Assembly: GCA_030452365.1 (NCBI GenBank)
Contig: JAKDMK010000213.1
Coordinates: forward strand, 1-5,047
DNA: 5,047 bases
Direction: 5' to 3'
DNA from: Nitrococcus sp.
GTDB taxonomy: Bacteria; Pseudomonadota; Gammaproteobacteria; Nitrococcales; Nitrococcaceae
Shown: in pieces, positions 1-5,047 of the stretch
How positions within the stretch are numbered: position 1 is the stretch's first letter
Layout of the letters: each line of letters opens with the position of its first letter
Translations under genes and position numbers: made by a program
Notes under the pieces: generated by a model
Databases searched by the model: none
What the model saw: the letters and a program-made list of their open reading frames with translations, nothing else
What the model was told of the DNA's origin: nothing

Positions 1-168
1 CCTTTCATGGCTAGACTCCCTGGTCAACTGATATCTGTACCATAGGCGCCAGAGACGGCAATTGCAATAGGTAAGTTATTGATTTTCTGTGATATGTATT
101 CTTGTTTCGATCTGCATTGCCATTGCCGCGGCCTCCTTCTTGGCTGGCCAAAGGTCCCCGCGAGCGCC

Positions 169-198
169 AAAAAAAAGCCCGAGCCACCAGGCTCGGGC
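169..198 (-). terminator. Rho-independent terminator, minus strand
   Basis: A perfect 9-bp stem (GCCCGAGCC at 177-185, GGCTCGGGC at 190-198) encloses a 4-base loop. Read on the minus strand it is followed directly by eight T residues (the A run at 169-176), the classic intrinsic terminator layout. On the plus strand the stem is followed by CAATCT, with no T run, so it should not terminate plus-strand transcripts well. No convincing minus-strand protein gene lies to its right, so the transcript it ends is unknown; a small RNA is the simplest explanation. Confidence 0.85.
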
Positions 199-328
199 CA
201 ATCTCAACTACCACTCGCAGCAACGGTTACATCACTCCCATCAATTCACACCAGTGCTATTCGCACCGAGCATGATTGCGAGGCAATATAGCTGCACTCG
301 AACGTAAAATCTGCGAGCGAATTCACAA
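169..328 (-). ncRNA. Possible minus-strand small RNA (tentative)
   Basis: This is a tentative call from structure only; no known RNA family was recognised. The strong minus-strand terminator at 169-198 needs a transcript, and no protein gene on that strand precedes it. Between about 214 and 317 there are nested inverted repeats: CTCGCAG (214-220) pairs with CTGCGAG (311-317), and inside that pair lie two small hairpins, GTGC/GCAC at 254-257/263-266 and ATTGC/GCAAT at 275-279/283-287. A weak minus-strand promoter can be drawn with -35 TTGTGA (323-328) and -10 TACGTT (301-306), spaced 16 bp. The span given includes those promoter boxes, so the RNA itself would start near 294 and be about 125 nt long. 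In that case the outer 311-317 arm would lie upstream of the start, so the promoter and the outer helix cannot both be right. The hairpins are short and could arise by chance. Confidence 0.25.
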
Positions 329-344
329 ATTCAGAAATTCCTCG
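321..344. repeat. Triple 8-base micro-repeat (ATTCxxxx)
   Basis: Three tandem 8-base units, ATTCACAA, ATTCAGAA and ATTCCTCG, lie head to tail; the third is degenerate after ATTC. The first unit's ATTCAC also has an inverted partner, GTGAAT, at 345-350. The block is A/T-rich compared with the surroundings. It could be a chance run, an UP-like element or part of a protein binding site. It overlaps the tentative -35 box of the possible minus-strand RNA. Confidence 0.3.
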
Positions 345-431
345 GTGAATGAATACCTCTCGAAACCGTGAATCCACTGGCCTACTGGAGTCCTCGGATG
401 CCGCGCGCTTGGCGTGCCCGGCACGGACAAG

Positions 432-442
432 CCCATGATGGG
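432..442. promoter_or_regulatory. Small palindrome upstream of the glpK promoter
   Basis: CCCAT (432-436) and ATGGG (438-442) form a perfect 5-bp dyad around one central base. Its centre is about 58 bases upstream of the transcription start predicted from the promoter at 460-488, a distance at which activators often bind. Another small hairpin, CGTGC/GCACG at 413-417/421-425, lies just upstream. No known operator consensus, such as GlpR or CRP, was recognised, so this is only a candidate site. Confidence 0.2.
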
Positions 443-446
443 ATCG

Positions 447-513
447 CCCGAGGCAAACCTTGACATTTCCCGCCACTGACGAAACATTCCAACCCGATGA
501 GGCTTGCCTCGGG
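447..513. repeat. 10-bp inverted repeat flanking the putative glpK promoter
   Basis: CCCGAGGCAA at 447-456 and TTGCCTCGGG at 504-513 are exact reverse complements with 47 bases between them. The pairing continues for two more bases if one G (514) is bulged. The arms lie on either side of the proposed -35/-10 pair, one just upstream and one just past the predicted start. The core CGAGGCAA occurs a third time at 279-286. The arrangement could be a pair of operator half-sites for a looping or cooperative regulator. It is less likely to act as an RNA hairpin, because the left arm lies upstream of the predicted start. Confidence 0.5.
460..488 (+). promoter_or_regulatory. Putative sigma70 promoter of the glpK operon
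   Basis: A perfect -35 box TTGACA (460-465) is followed after a 17-base spacer by AACATT (483-488), a weak -10 box matching TATAAT at three of six positions. The predicted start is near 495, giving a leader of about 80 bases before the glpK start codon. The perfect -35, the ideal spacing and the position are in its favour; the poor -10 suggests it may need an activator. No better plus-strand candidate was seen between 200 and 570. Confidence 0.45.
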
Positions 514-575
514 GCGCAACACCTATGACCCCGGCGGCTACGCTACTACCGAGGTGGAGATTGCAGAGGTAAAAC

Positions 576-2105
576 ATGGCAAAGCGCCAGGCCATTCTCG
601 CCGTCGATCAAGGCACGACCAGCTCCCGCGCGATCGTCTTCGACACTACGGGGAGTATAGTGGCTGCGGCACAGCAGGAACTTCCTCAGCTCTATCCACA
701 GGCCGGGTGGGTGGAGCAGCGGCCGCAGGACATCTGGCATTCAACGCTCGCCGTCTGCCGCGAAGCCTCCGCGCGGGCGCAGGCGGCGGGCGCCGAGATA
801 CTTACCATGGGTATTACCAATCAGCGTGAAACCACGCTGGTCTGGGATAGGCAGACTGGAGAGCCGGTTTACAACGCCATCGTCTGGCAGGATCGACGCA
901 CGGCAGAGCATTGCGCGCGTCTTAGCGAACAAGGATACGAGGCGGAGGTCACCGCCCGCACCGGGCTGCTGCTGGACCCCTATTTCGCGGCAACCAAGCT
1001 CGCCTGGATTCTGAACAATGTCCAGAGCACGCGCCGGCGCGCTGAAACTGGCCGGTTGGCATTCGGTACGGTCGATAGCTACTTGTTGTGGCGGCTCAGC
1101 GGCGGGCGCGTGCATGCAACCGATGCCACCAATGCCTGCCGCACTTTGCTGTTCAATATCCACACCCAGCAGTGGGATGAAGAGCTGCTGGCGCTGTTCC
1201 ATGTGCCGGCCGGGTTGTTGCCCGAAGTACGTGACTGCGCGGCTGATTTCGGCCACACGCAAGCGGCCGGGTTCGAACGAGCGCTGCCCGTTCAGGGTAT
1301 CGCCGGCGATCAGCACGCCGCCATGGTGGGGCAAAGCTGCTTCAGCCCCGGCATGGTCAAGAGCACTTACGGAACGGGCTGCTTCGCTCTGCTCAATACC
1401 GGCGCCGAGCCAGTGCGCTCGCGCAACCGCTTGCTCACCACGCTTGCCTATCGCATCGGCGGCGAGCCGACATATGCCTTGGAGGGCTCGATTTTTATTG
1501 CCGGGGCGGCGATCAAATGGCTGCGCGACTCACTCGGGCTGCTGCGCGATGCGGCGGAGAGTGAGGAGTTCGCACGTCGGCTCGAATCGAACAAAGGCGT
1601 TTATCTCGTGCCGGCATTCACTGGGCTCGGCGCACCGCATTGGGATCCCCATGCCCGCGGCGCGCTGTTCGGCATCACTCATGATACCGGCCCGGTAGAG
1701 ATCGCCCGCGCGGCGCTTGAGTCGGTCTGCTACCAGACTCATGACCTCATGGTCGCCATGGCAAACGACGCTGGCAAGGCTCCCCACGAGCTACGAGTCG
1801 ACGGAGGCATGGCTGCCAACGCCTGGCTGCTGCAGCGCCTTGCGGATCTGGTCGGCCTGATCGTGGAGCGGCCACGCGTGATCGAAACCACCGCCCTTGG
1901 CGCCGCCTACCTGGCAGGGTTGCAGGCGGGTATTTGGTCTTCACTGGATGATCTTCGACATCATTGGCAGGCCAATGCTCGCTATCAGCCGAGCATTAGC
2001 GCAAGCGAGCGCGAACGCTGCCTGCTCGGCTGGCGTCAGGCGCTTGACCGGACCCTGAGCGCTGAGCGATTCGACAAGAACCGCGATGGGGACGCAGACC
2101 ATTAG
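576..2105 (+). CDS. glpK: Glycerol kinase
   Basis: Cytoplasmic FGGY-family kinase that phosphorylates glycerol with ATP to sn-glycerol-3-phosphate, feeding glycolysis or phospholipid synthesis. At 509 residues it is close to the usual length (about 500). The N-terminal phosphate-binding motif is DQGTTSSRA (11-19). The glycerol-binding residues known from E. coli are all present: R84-E85 in NQRET, W104, Y136, D245 in GIAGDQ and F270 in TYGTGCF. The C-terminal ATP-domain motif is RVDGGMAAN (407-415). The ATG at 576 has a good ribosome binding site, AGAGGT (565-570). Residues E234 and A236 replace the Gly and Arg that bind fructose-1,6-bisphosphate in E. coli, so that control may be lost. The region matching the E. 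coli IIA-Glc contact loop (472-481) keeps P472, I474, E478 and R479. The gene overlaps the next by 20 bp and looks like the first gene of the operon. No glpF, glpD or glpR is in the window. Confidence 0.97.
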   Translation: MAKRQAILAVDQGTTSSRAIVFDTTGSIVAAAQQELPQLYPQAGWVEQRPQDIWHSTLAVCREASARAQAAGAEILTMGITNQRETTLVWDRQTGEPVYNAIVWQDRRTAEHCARLSEQGYEAEVTARTGLLLDPYFAATKLAWILNNVQSTRRRAETGRLAFGTVDSYLLWRLSGGRVHATDATNACRTLLFNIHTQQWDEELLALFHVPAGLLPEVRDCAADFGHTQAAGFERALPVQGIAGDQHAAMVGQSCFSPGMVKSTYGTGCFALLNTGAEPVRSRNRLLTTLAYRIGGEPTYALEGSIFIAGAAIKWLRDSLGLLRDAAESEEFARRLESNKGVYLVPAFTGLGAPHWDPHARGALFGITHDTGPVEIARAALESVCYQTHDLMVAMANDAGKAPHELRVDGGMAANAWLLQRLADLVGLIVERPRVIETTALGAAYLAGLQAGIWSSLDDLRHHWQANARYQPSISASERERCLLGWRQALDRTLSAERFDKNRDGDADH

Positions 2106-3234
2106 GCGGGGGTCTACAAGCGCCGAGGATGAGCCCAAGCTGAGGTGGCAGATTGCGCAGCGGCGGGTCATCTTCTCGGGGGACTGGACCTTGGAGCGGC
2201 TTGCCGGCGTCGGGCGTCAAACCCGGCGCGCAGTACCGATGGTAACTGGCGCTTGGCGGATCAGCCTGGCCGAAATCTCCGGTCTAGACACCGCCGGCGC
2301 GGTGGTTGTGCAACGGCTCTGCCGTCAATTGCGCGCCGGCGGCGCGAGCGTGCAGGTAGAAGACGCGAGCCTCGAGCAGCATGCCATTCTCAAGCTCGCC
2401 GCCAGCGAGATCCGGGCGCTGCCGCCGCGGGCGCGCGGCAACCCCCTGGAGCGGTTGGGCCGCAGGGTCGCTCGCGGGTGGCTCGGAGTCATCGAATATC
2501 TGGCCTTCATCGGTCGCGTAACCCTTGACAGCCTGCCCCGGGTGCTGCGCCCGCAGCACCTGCGCTGGCATGAGATCGCCGTCGAGCTCGAACGCGCCGG
2601 GGTCATGGCGATACCGATCATCGGCCTGCTCGCCTTTCTGATCGGCATCGTCATGGCCTATCAGAGCGGCGATATTCTGCAGGCTTACGGAGCCAATGTT
2701 TTCCTGGTCGATCTGCTGGGCGTCATCATCCTGCGTGAGATGGGTCCATTGATGACCGCGGTCATCGTCGCCGGGCGCACCGGCTCCGCCTACACCGCGC
2801 AGATCGCGACCATGCAGCTCACCGAGGAGATCGATGCGTTGCGTACCATGGGGGTTACCCCGTTCGAGATCCTGGTGCTGCCCAAAATGCTGGCGCTCGT
2901 TATCGCATTGCCGCTGCTTACGCTCTGGGCGGACGCAATGGGCCTGCTGGGCGGCATGCTGATTGCCCATCTCCTGTACGGGGTGGACTTCGACCTCTTC
3001 CTGCAAAGGCTACCAATCGCCGTACCCTCGACCATGTTCTGGCTCGGAATCGTCAAGGCCCCGGTATTCGCCGCGTTGATTGCCAGCATTGGCTGTTATC
3101 AGGGCTTCAAGGTGCGTCACAGCGCCGACGAGGTCGGCCGATATACCACCATCAGCGTGGTCCAGGGCATATTCTGGGTCATCGTGGCTGACGCCGTGTT
3201 CTCGATCGCCTTTTTCAGCTGGCTGGGCCTTTGA
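2086..3234 (+). CDS. MlaE-type lipid ABC transporter permease with N-terminal STAS domain
   Basis: Inner-membrane permease of the MlaE family, which moves phospholipids or similar lipids between the inner membrane and an MCE protein. It has 382 residues, against about 260 for E. coli MlaE. The extra N-terminus (about 18-105) reads as a STAS domain, with the hallmark GLDTAGA at 66-72. The permease part begins near 130 with an amphipathic stretch, followed by about five membrane segments (roughly 172-192, 203-230, 261-283, 315-336, 355-380). The family core LREMGPLMTAVIVAGRTGSA (216-235) and the coupling motif EEIDALRTMG (247-256) are intact. The ATG at 2086 lies inside the end of glpK and has only a poor Shine-Dalgarno, which suggests translational coupling; no other good in-frame start was seen before the STAS domain. 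The ATPase gene follows at once. The mlaE symbol is withheld because the operon order differs from E. coli mlaFEDCB, so this may be a paralogous system. Confidence 0.95.
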   Translation: MGTQTIRRGSTSAEDEPKLRWQIAQRRVIFSGDWTLERLAGVGRQTRRAVPMVTGAWRISLAEISGLDTAGAVVVQRLCRQLRAGGASVQVEDASLEQHAILKLAASEIRALPPRARGNPLERLGRRVARGWLGVIEYLAFIGRVTLDSLPRVLRPQHLRWHEIAVELERAGVMAIPIIGLLAFLIGIVMAYQSGDILQAYGANVFLVDLLGVIILREMGPLMTAVIVAGRTGSAYTAQIATMQLTEEIDALRTMGVTPFEILVLPKMLALVIALPLLTLWADAMGLLGGMLIAHLLYGVDFDLFLQRLPIAVPSTMFWLGIVKAPVFAALIASIGCYQGFKVRHSADEVGRYTTISVVQGIFWVIVADAVFSIAFFSWLGL

Positions 3235-3236
3235 TC

Positions 3237-4010
3237 ATGACGGCTCCGGCAATACGGATTCGCGGCCTAGTGACTCGGCTTGGCGAGCGCAGCGTGCACA
3301 ACGGGCTGGATCTGGATGTCCAAGCCGGGCGGCTCACCGCCATCGCCGGCAGCAGCGGTTCGGGCAAAACCGTTCTGTTGCAGGCGATGGCATTGCTGCT
3401 GCCGCCTGCCGCGGGCACCATCGAGATCTTCGGCCAAACCACGGCCAAGCTCTCCCGATCCGACGAGCACGAACTGCGCGGGCGCATGGGCGTGATGTTC
3501 CAGCGCGGCGCGCTATTTACTGGAATGACGGTGCTGGAGAACGTCGCGTTTCCATTGCTGGAATACACCGCTCTGCCGCGTTCGATCATTCGCGAGATCG
3601 CGCGCATCAAGATTCGCTTGGCCGGCCTCGCCCCGGATGCAGCCACGCTCTACCCAAGCGAGCTCTCCGGGGGCATGACCAAGCGCGCGGCGCTCGCACG
3701 CTCACTCGCGCTGGATCCTGAATTGCTGTTCCTGGACGAACCCACGGCGGGGCTCGATCCCGTAGGCGCAACGGCGTTCGACAAGCTGATCGTCCACTTG
3801 CGCGAGCTGCTGGGGCTGACCGTGATTCTGGTTACCCATGATCCGGTTTCGTTGTGGGAAATCGCCGATGAGATCGTTTTCATCGGCGAAGGTAGCGTTC
3901 TTGCCTCTGGCAGCGCGCATGAGCTTTCCCGATCGCTGCAGCCCACGGTACGCCACTATTTCGGGGGCGTTCGCATGCAGCGGGCGAGGGCCCAATGGGA
4001 TCAAGAGTAA
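3237..4010 (+). CDS. MlaF-type lipid ABC transporter ATP-binding protein
   Basis: Cytoplasmic ATPase that powers the MlaE-type permease encoded just upstream. Its 257 residues are typical of the family. All nucleotide-binding motifs are present: Walker A GSSGSGKT (38-45), Q-loop Q89 in MFQRGALF, signature LSGGM (143-147), Walker B LLFLDEP with D167 and E168, D-loop AGLD (171-174) and switch histidine H201. The sequences QRGALFTGMTVLENVAFPL and SGGMTKRAALAR are characteristic of MlaF-like rather than general ABC ATPases. The ATG at 3237 lies two bases after the permease stop; a TTG at 3231 in the same frame would overlap that stop and add two residues, and is less likely. Neither has a strong ribosome binding site, so coupling to upstream translation is probable. 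The C-terminal tail (about 237-257) is basic and resembles the short extension of this family, although its role here is unknown. The end overlaps the MCE gene by 16 bp. Confidence 0.96.
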   Translation: MTAPAIRIRGLVTRLGERSVHNGLDLDVQAGRLTAIAGSSGSGKTVLLQAMALLLPPAAGTIEIFGQTTAKLSRSDEHELRGRMGVMFQRGALFTGMTVLENVAFPLLEYTALPRSIIREIARIKIRLAGLAPDAATLYPSELSGGMTKRAALARSLALDPELLFLDEPTAGLDPVGATAFDKLIVHLRELLGLTVILVTHDPVSLWEIADEIVFIGEGSVLASGSAHELSRSLQPTVRHYFGGVRMQRARAQWDQE

Positions 4011-4903
4011 GCTACACACTGGTAGGTCTGTTCGTTGTTGTCCTCGCCGTCGGCCTGGTCGCGGCGGCGTTGTGGTTCAGTGGCGGCTTGCAAGACGCGG
4101 CAAGCCTCCAGTATTACTCGGTCTACACGACCGAATCGGTCGCCGGAGTCAATACCGGTGCGCGGGTGACCTATAAAGGGGTCCATGTGGGCCGGGTTGC
4201 TGATATCGCGATCGACCGCCGCAACCCCAAGCGCATACAGCTGGTGCTCGCCATAGAGCAATCCACCCCCGTTAGCGCCGCTACGGTTGCCACTTTGCAG
4301 CTGCACGGGTTAACGGGCGCGACTTCGGTCGAGCTCTCCGGCTACGATCCGAGCGCACCCCCACCCGCGACGCCCGTGGGTGAACCCTACCCCGTCATTC
4401 AATCGGGGAAATCCCTGTTGACACAAGTCGACAAGGCGATCACCCAGGGCATTGGCACATTGAACCAAATCGCCGAGCAGGTTAACGCTCTGCTCTCGGA
4501 GCACAATCGCCAAGCGTTGACGGACATCCTGTCCAACCTCGCGCGATTGACCGGCACGCTGGCCAGCAACAGCGAAAACATCGATCAGATTCTGGCCCAT
4601 GTGCAAGAGATCACCCAGAACACTGCCCAGATCACAGCACGCTTGCCGAAGTCCCTCGAAAAGCTGGATCGCCTCAGTCAGAAGCTGAGTCAGACCGCCG
4701 AGAGTCTGACGGCGCTTGGCCATTCCGGTCAGACCGCGTTAAATCAAATGCTTCGCACCACCCTACCGAAACTCGATGCGCTCTTTGCCGAAATCCGCCA
4801 GACGGCAAGCCACATCGACCGCCTGGTTCAGGAGATCGAGCGCGATCCCGCCGTCCTGCTGCGGGGTACTAACCGCCGCGCAGCGGGTCCCGGCGAGGAA
4901 TAA
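3995..4903 (+). CDS. MlaD-type MCE-domain lipid-binding protein
   Basis: Inner-membrane-anchored periplasmic protein with a single MCE domain; such proteins form hexameric rings that guide lipids between the permease and the outer membrane. Of 302 residues, a single membrane helix (8-28) leads into the MCE domain (about 38-117), recognisable from GVNTGARVTYKGVHVGRV (51-68) and LQLHGLTGATSVELSG (101-116). A proline-rich linker (120-134) is followed by a long, mostly helical tail (140-285) rich in Leu, Gln and Asn, with the conserved-looking ending ERDPAVLLRG (282-291). E. coli MlaD is only about 183 residues and lacks such a tail, so this is the longer subtype seen with PqiC-like lipoproteins. 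The ATG at 3995 has GAGGG four bases upstream (3986-3990) and overlaps the ATPase gene. The tail might form a coiled-coil tube across the periplasm; that is inferred. Confidence 0.94.
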   Translation: MGSRVSYTLVGLFVVVLAVGLVAAALWFSGGLQDAASLQYYSVYTTESVAGVNTGARVTYKGVHVGRVADIAIDRRNPKRIQLVLAIEQSTPVSAATVATLQLHGLTGATSVELSGYDPSAPPPATPVGEPYPVIQSGKSLLTQVDKAITQGIGTLNQIAEQVNALLSEHNRQALTDILSNLARLTGTLASNSENIDQILAHVQEITQNTAQITARLPKSLEKLDRLSQKLSQTAESLTALGHSGQTALNQMLRTTLPKLDALFAEIRQTASHIDRLVQEIERDPAVLLRGTNRRAAGPGEE

Positions 4904-4910
4904 GTACGCA

Positions 4911-4916
4911 GAGGGG
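4911..4916 (+). promoter_or_regulatory. Ribosome binding site of the lipoprotein gene
   Basis: GAGGGG lies nine bases before the GTG at 4926. It is the strongest Shine-Dalgarno in the operon and decides the GTG start. The alternative ATG codons at 4953 and 4956 would leave no charged N-region before the lipobox and have no such site in front of them. Confidence 0.65.
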
Positions 4917-4925
4917 TAGAGCGAC

Positions 4926-5047
4926 GTGCCTAGACACGCCTTACTTGCCACGATGATGCTGCTGACCGGCTGCAGCGGGCTGCTTCCGTCCGCGCCCCAG
5001 GAGCCGATGCACCTTTATCAGCTTGAGCTCCGCGCCCCGCTCACTAA
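4926..5047 (+). CDS. ABC-type transport auxiliary lipoprotein, PqiC/DUF330-like (partial, runs off the window)
   Basis: Only the first 40 codons are visible; the 3' end lies outside the window. The GTG start is chosen because of the GAGGGG site nine bases upstream and because it gives a proper lipoprotein signal peptide: a positively charged start (R3, H4), a hydrophobic stretch (5-13) and the lipobox LTGC with the acylated cysteine at C16. The mature part begins CSGLLPSAPQEP and soon reaches HLYQLEL (29-35), which resembles the YxL start of the PqiC/YmbA (DUF330) family. Members of this family are often encoded after MCE genes and are thought to sit in the outer membrane as partners of the MCE protein; E. 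coli PqiC pairs with PqiB. The residue after the cysteine is serine, not the inner-membrane retention aspartate, in keeping with outer-membrane sorting. The family call rests on few residues plus context. Confidence 0.85.
   Translation, partial: MPRHALLATMMLLTGCSGLLPSAPQEPMHLYQLELRAPLT

Larger units (their letters stand above)
1..575. other. Non-coding leader region upstream of glpK
   Basis: No reading frame in this 575-base stretch looks like a protein. The short frames on both strands have low-complexity, arginine- and serine-rich translations, no recognisable motif and no good ribosome binding site. The left part (about 1-360) has a lower GC content than the genes that follow. The stretch contains a minus-strand terminator at 169-198, small hairpins between 214 and 317, an A/T-rich triple micro-repeat at 321-344, a palindrome at 432-442, an inverted repeat at 447-456/504-513, and a probable promoter at 460-488. 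Nothing identifiable was found in 1-160 apart from a short TTGGC/GCCAA palindrome at 140-151. The gene to the left of the window is not visible. Confidence 0.7.

Noticed and set aside
89..307. Plus-strand 72-codon frame with a hydrophobic start, resembling a small secreted protein
   Set aside because: It runs straight through the terminator hairpin and A run, has no Shine-Dalgarno, and its frame is open by chance over low-complexity sequence.
246..595. Minus-strand frames of 76 and 90 codons that might precede the terminator at 169-198
   Set aside because: They overlap each other, one runs into the start of glpK, and neither has a recognisable motif or a convincing ribosome binding site. A small RNA explains the terminator better.
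741..1334. 197-codon open frame on the minus strand inside glpK
   Set aside because: It is antisense to highly conserved glycerol kinase motifs, has no family features and no ribosome binding site of note.
1018..1698. 226-codon plus-strand frame inside glpK
   Set aside because: It is an out-of-frame shadow of glpK, rich in Ser, Arg, Cys and Pro, with no domain. The glpK frame carries all the motifs.
2284..3006. 240-codon open frame on the minus strand inside the permease gene
   Set aside because: It lies wholly opposite a clear MlaE-type gene. Its translation is rich in His, Gln, Asp and Arg with no recognisable motif, as expected for an antisense shadow in GC-rich DNA.
4689..4737. 10-base direct repeat GTCAGACCGC in the MCE gene
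   Set aside because: The two copies are 39 bases apart, in frame, and encode similar Gln-Thr-Ala residues of the helical tail. This is explained by the repetitive protein sequence, not by a DNA element.

Overview
The window looks like chromosomal DNA from a moderately GC-rich Gram-negative bacterium, most likely a gamma- or betaproteobacterium. This is inferred from protein families: an E. coli-type glycerol kinase, a permease/ATPase/MCE set of the outer-membrane lipid-asymmetry (Mla) superfamily, and an outer-membrane-type auxiliary lipoprotein. The genus cannot be told from what is visible. No rRNA, tRNA, CRISPR array, transposase, phage gene or attachment site was found.

Layout. Positions 1-575 hold no convincing protein gene and are visibly less GC-rich than the coding part, at least over the first 360 bases. 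The stretch contains a strong Rho-independent terminator that works only on the minus strand (169-198). To its right is a cluster of small inverted repeats that could belong to a minus-strand small RNA. Further right is a probable plus-strand promoter (TTGACA at 460-465) bracketed by a perfect 10-bp inverted repeat (447-456 and 504-513). From 576 to the end the plus strand is packed with five genes: glpK (glycerol kinase), an MlaE-type permease with a fused N-terminal STAS domain, an MlaF-type ATPase, an MlaD-type MCE protein, and the first 40 codons of a PqiC/DUF330-type lipoprotein that runs off the window.

How the genes fit together. glpK overlaps the permease gene by 20 bp, the permease and ATPase genes abut, the ATPase gene overlaps the MCE gene by 16 bp, and the lipoprotein gene follows after 22 bp with its own good ribosome binding site. 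The block therefore looks like one transcription unit. The last four genes form a lipid ABC transporter: permease and ATPase at the inner membrane, an MCE ring with a long helical tail in the periplasm, and a lipoprotein that may sit at the outer membrane. The STAS domain, a separate protein (MlaB) in E. coli, is part of the permease here. GlpK makes sn-glycerol-3-phosphate, the backbone precursor of glycerophospholipids, so one mRNA may link precursor supply with phospholipid trafficking. That link is inferred from gene arrangement only.

The most interesting points are the glpK-lipid transporter fusion into one operon, the inverted repeat around the promoter, the orphan minus-strand terminator with nested hairpins, and the altered allosteric region of GlpK. 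The protein families themselves are well known; nothing in the window is clearly a new protein system.
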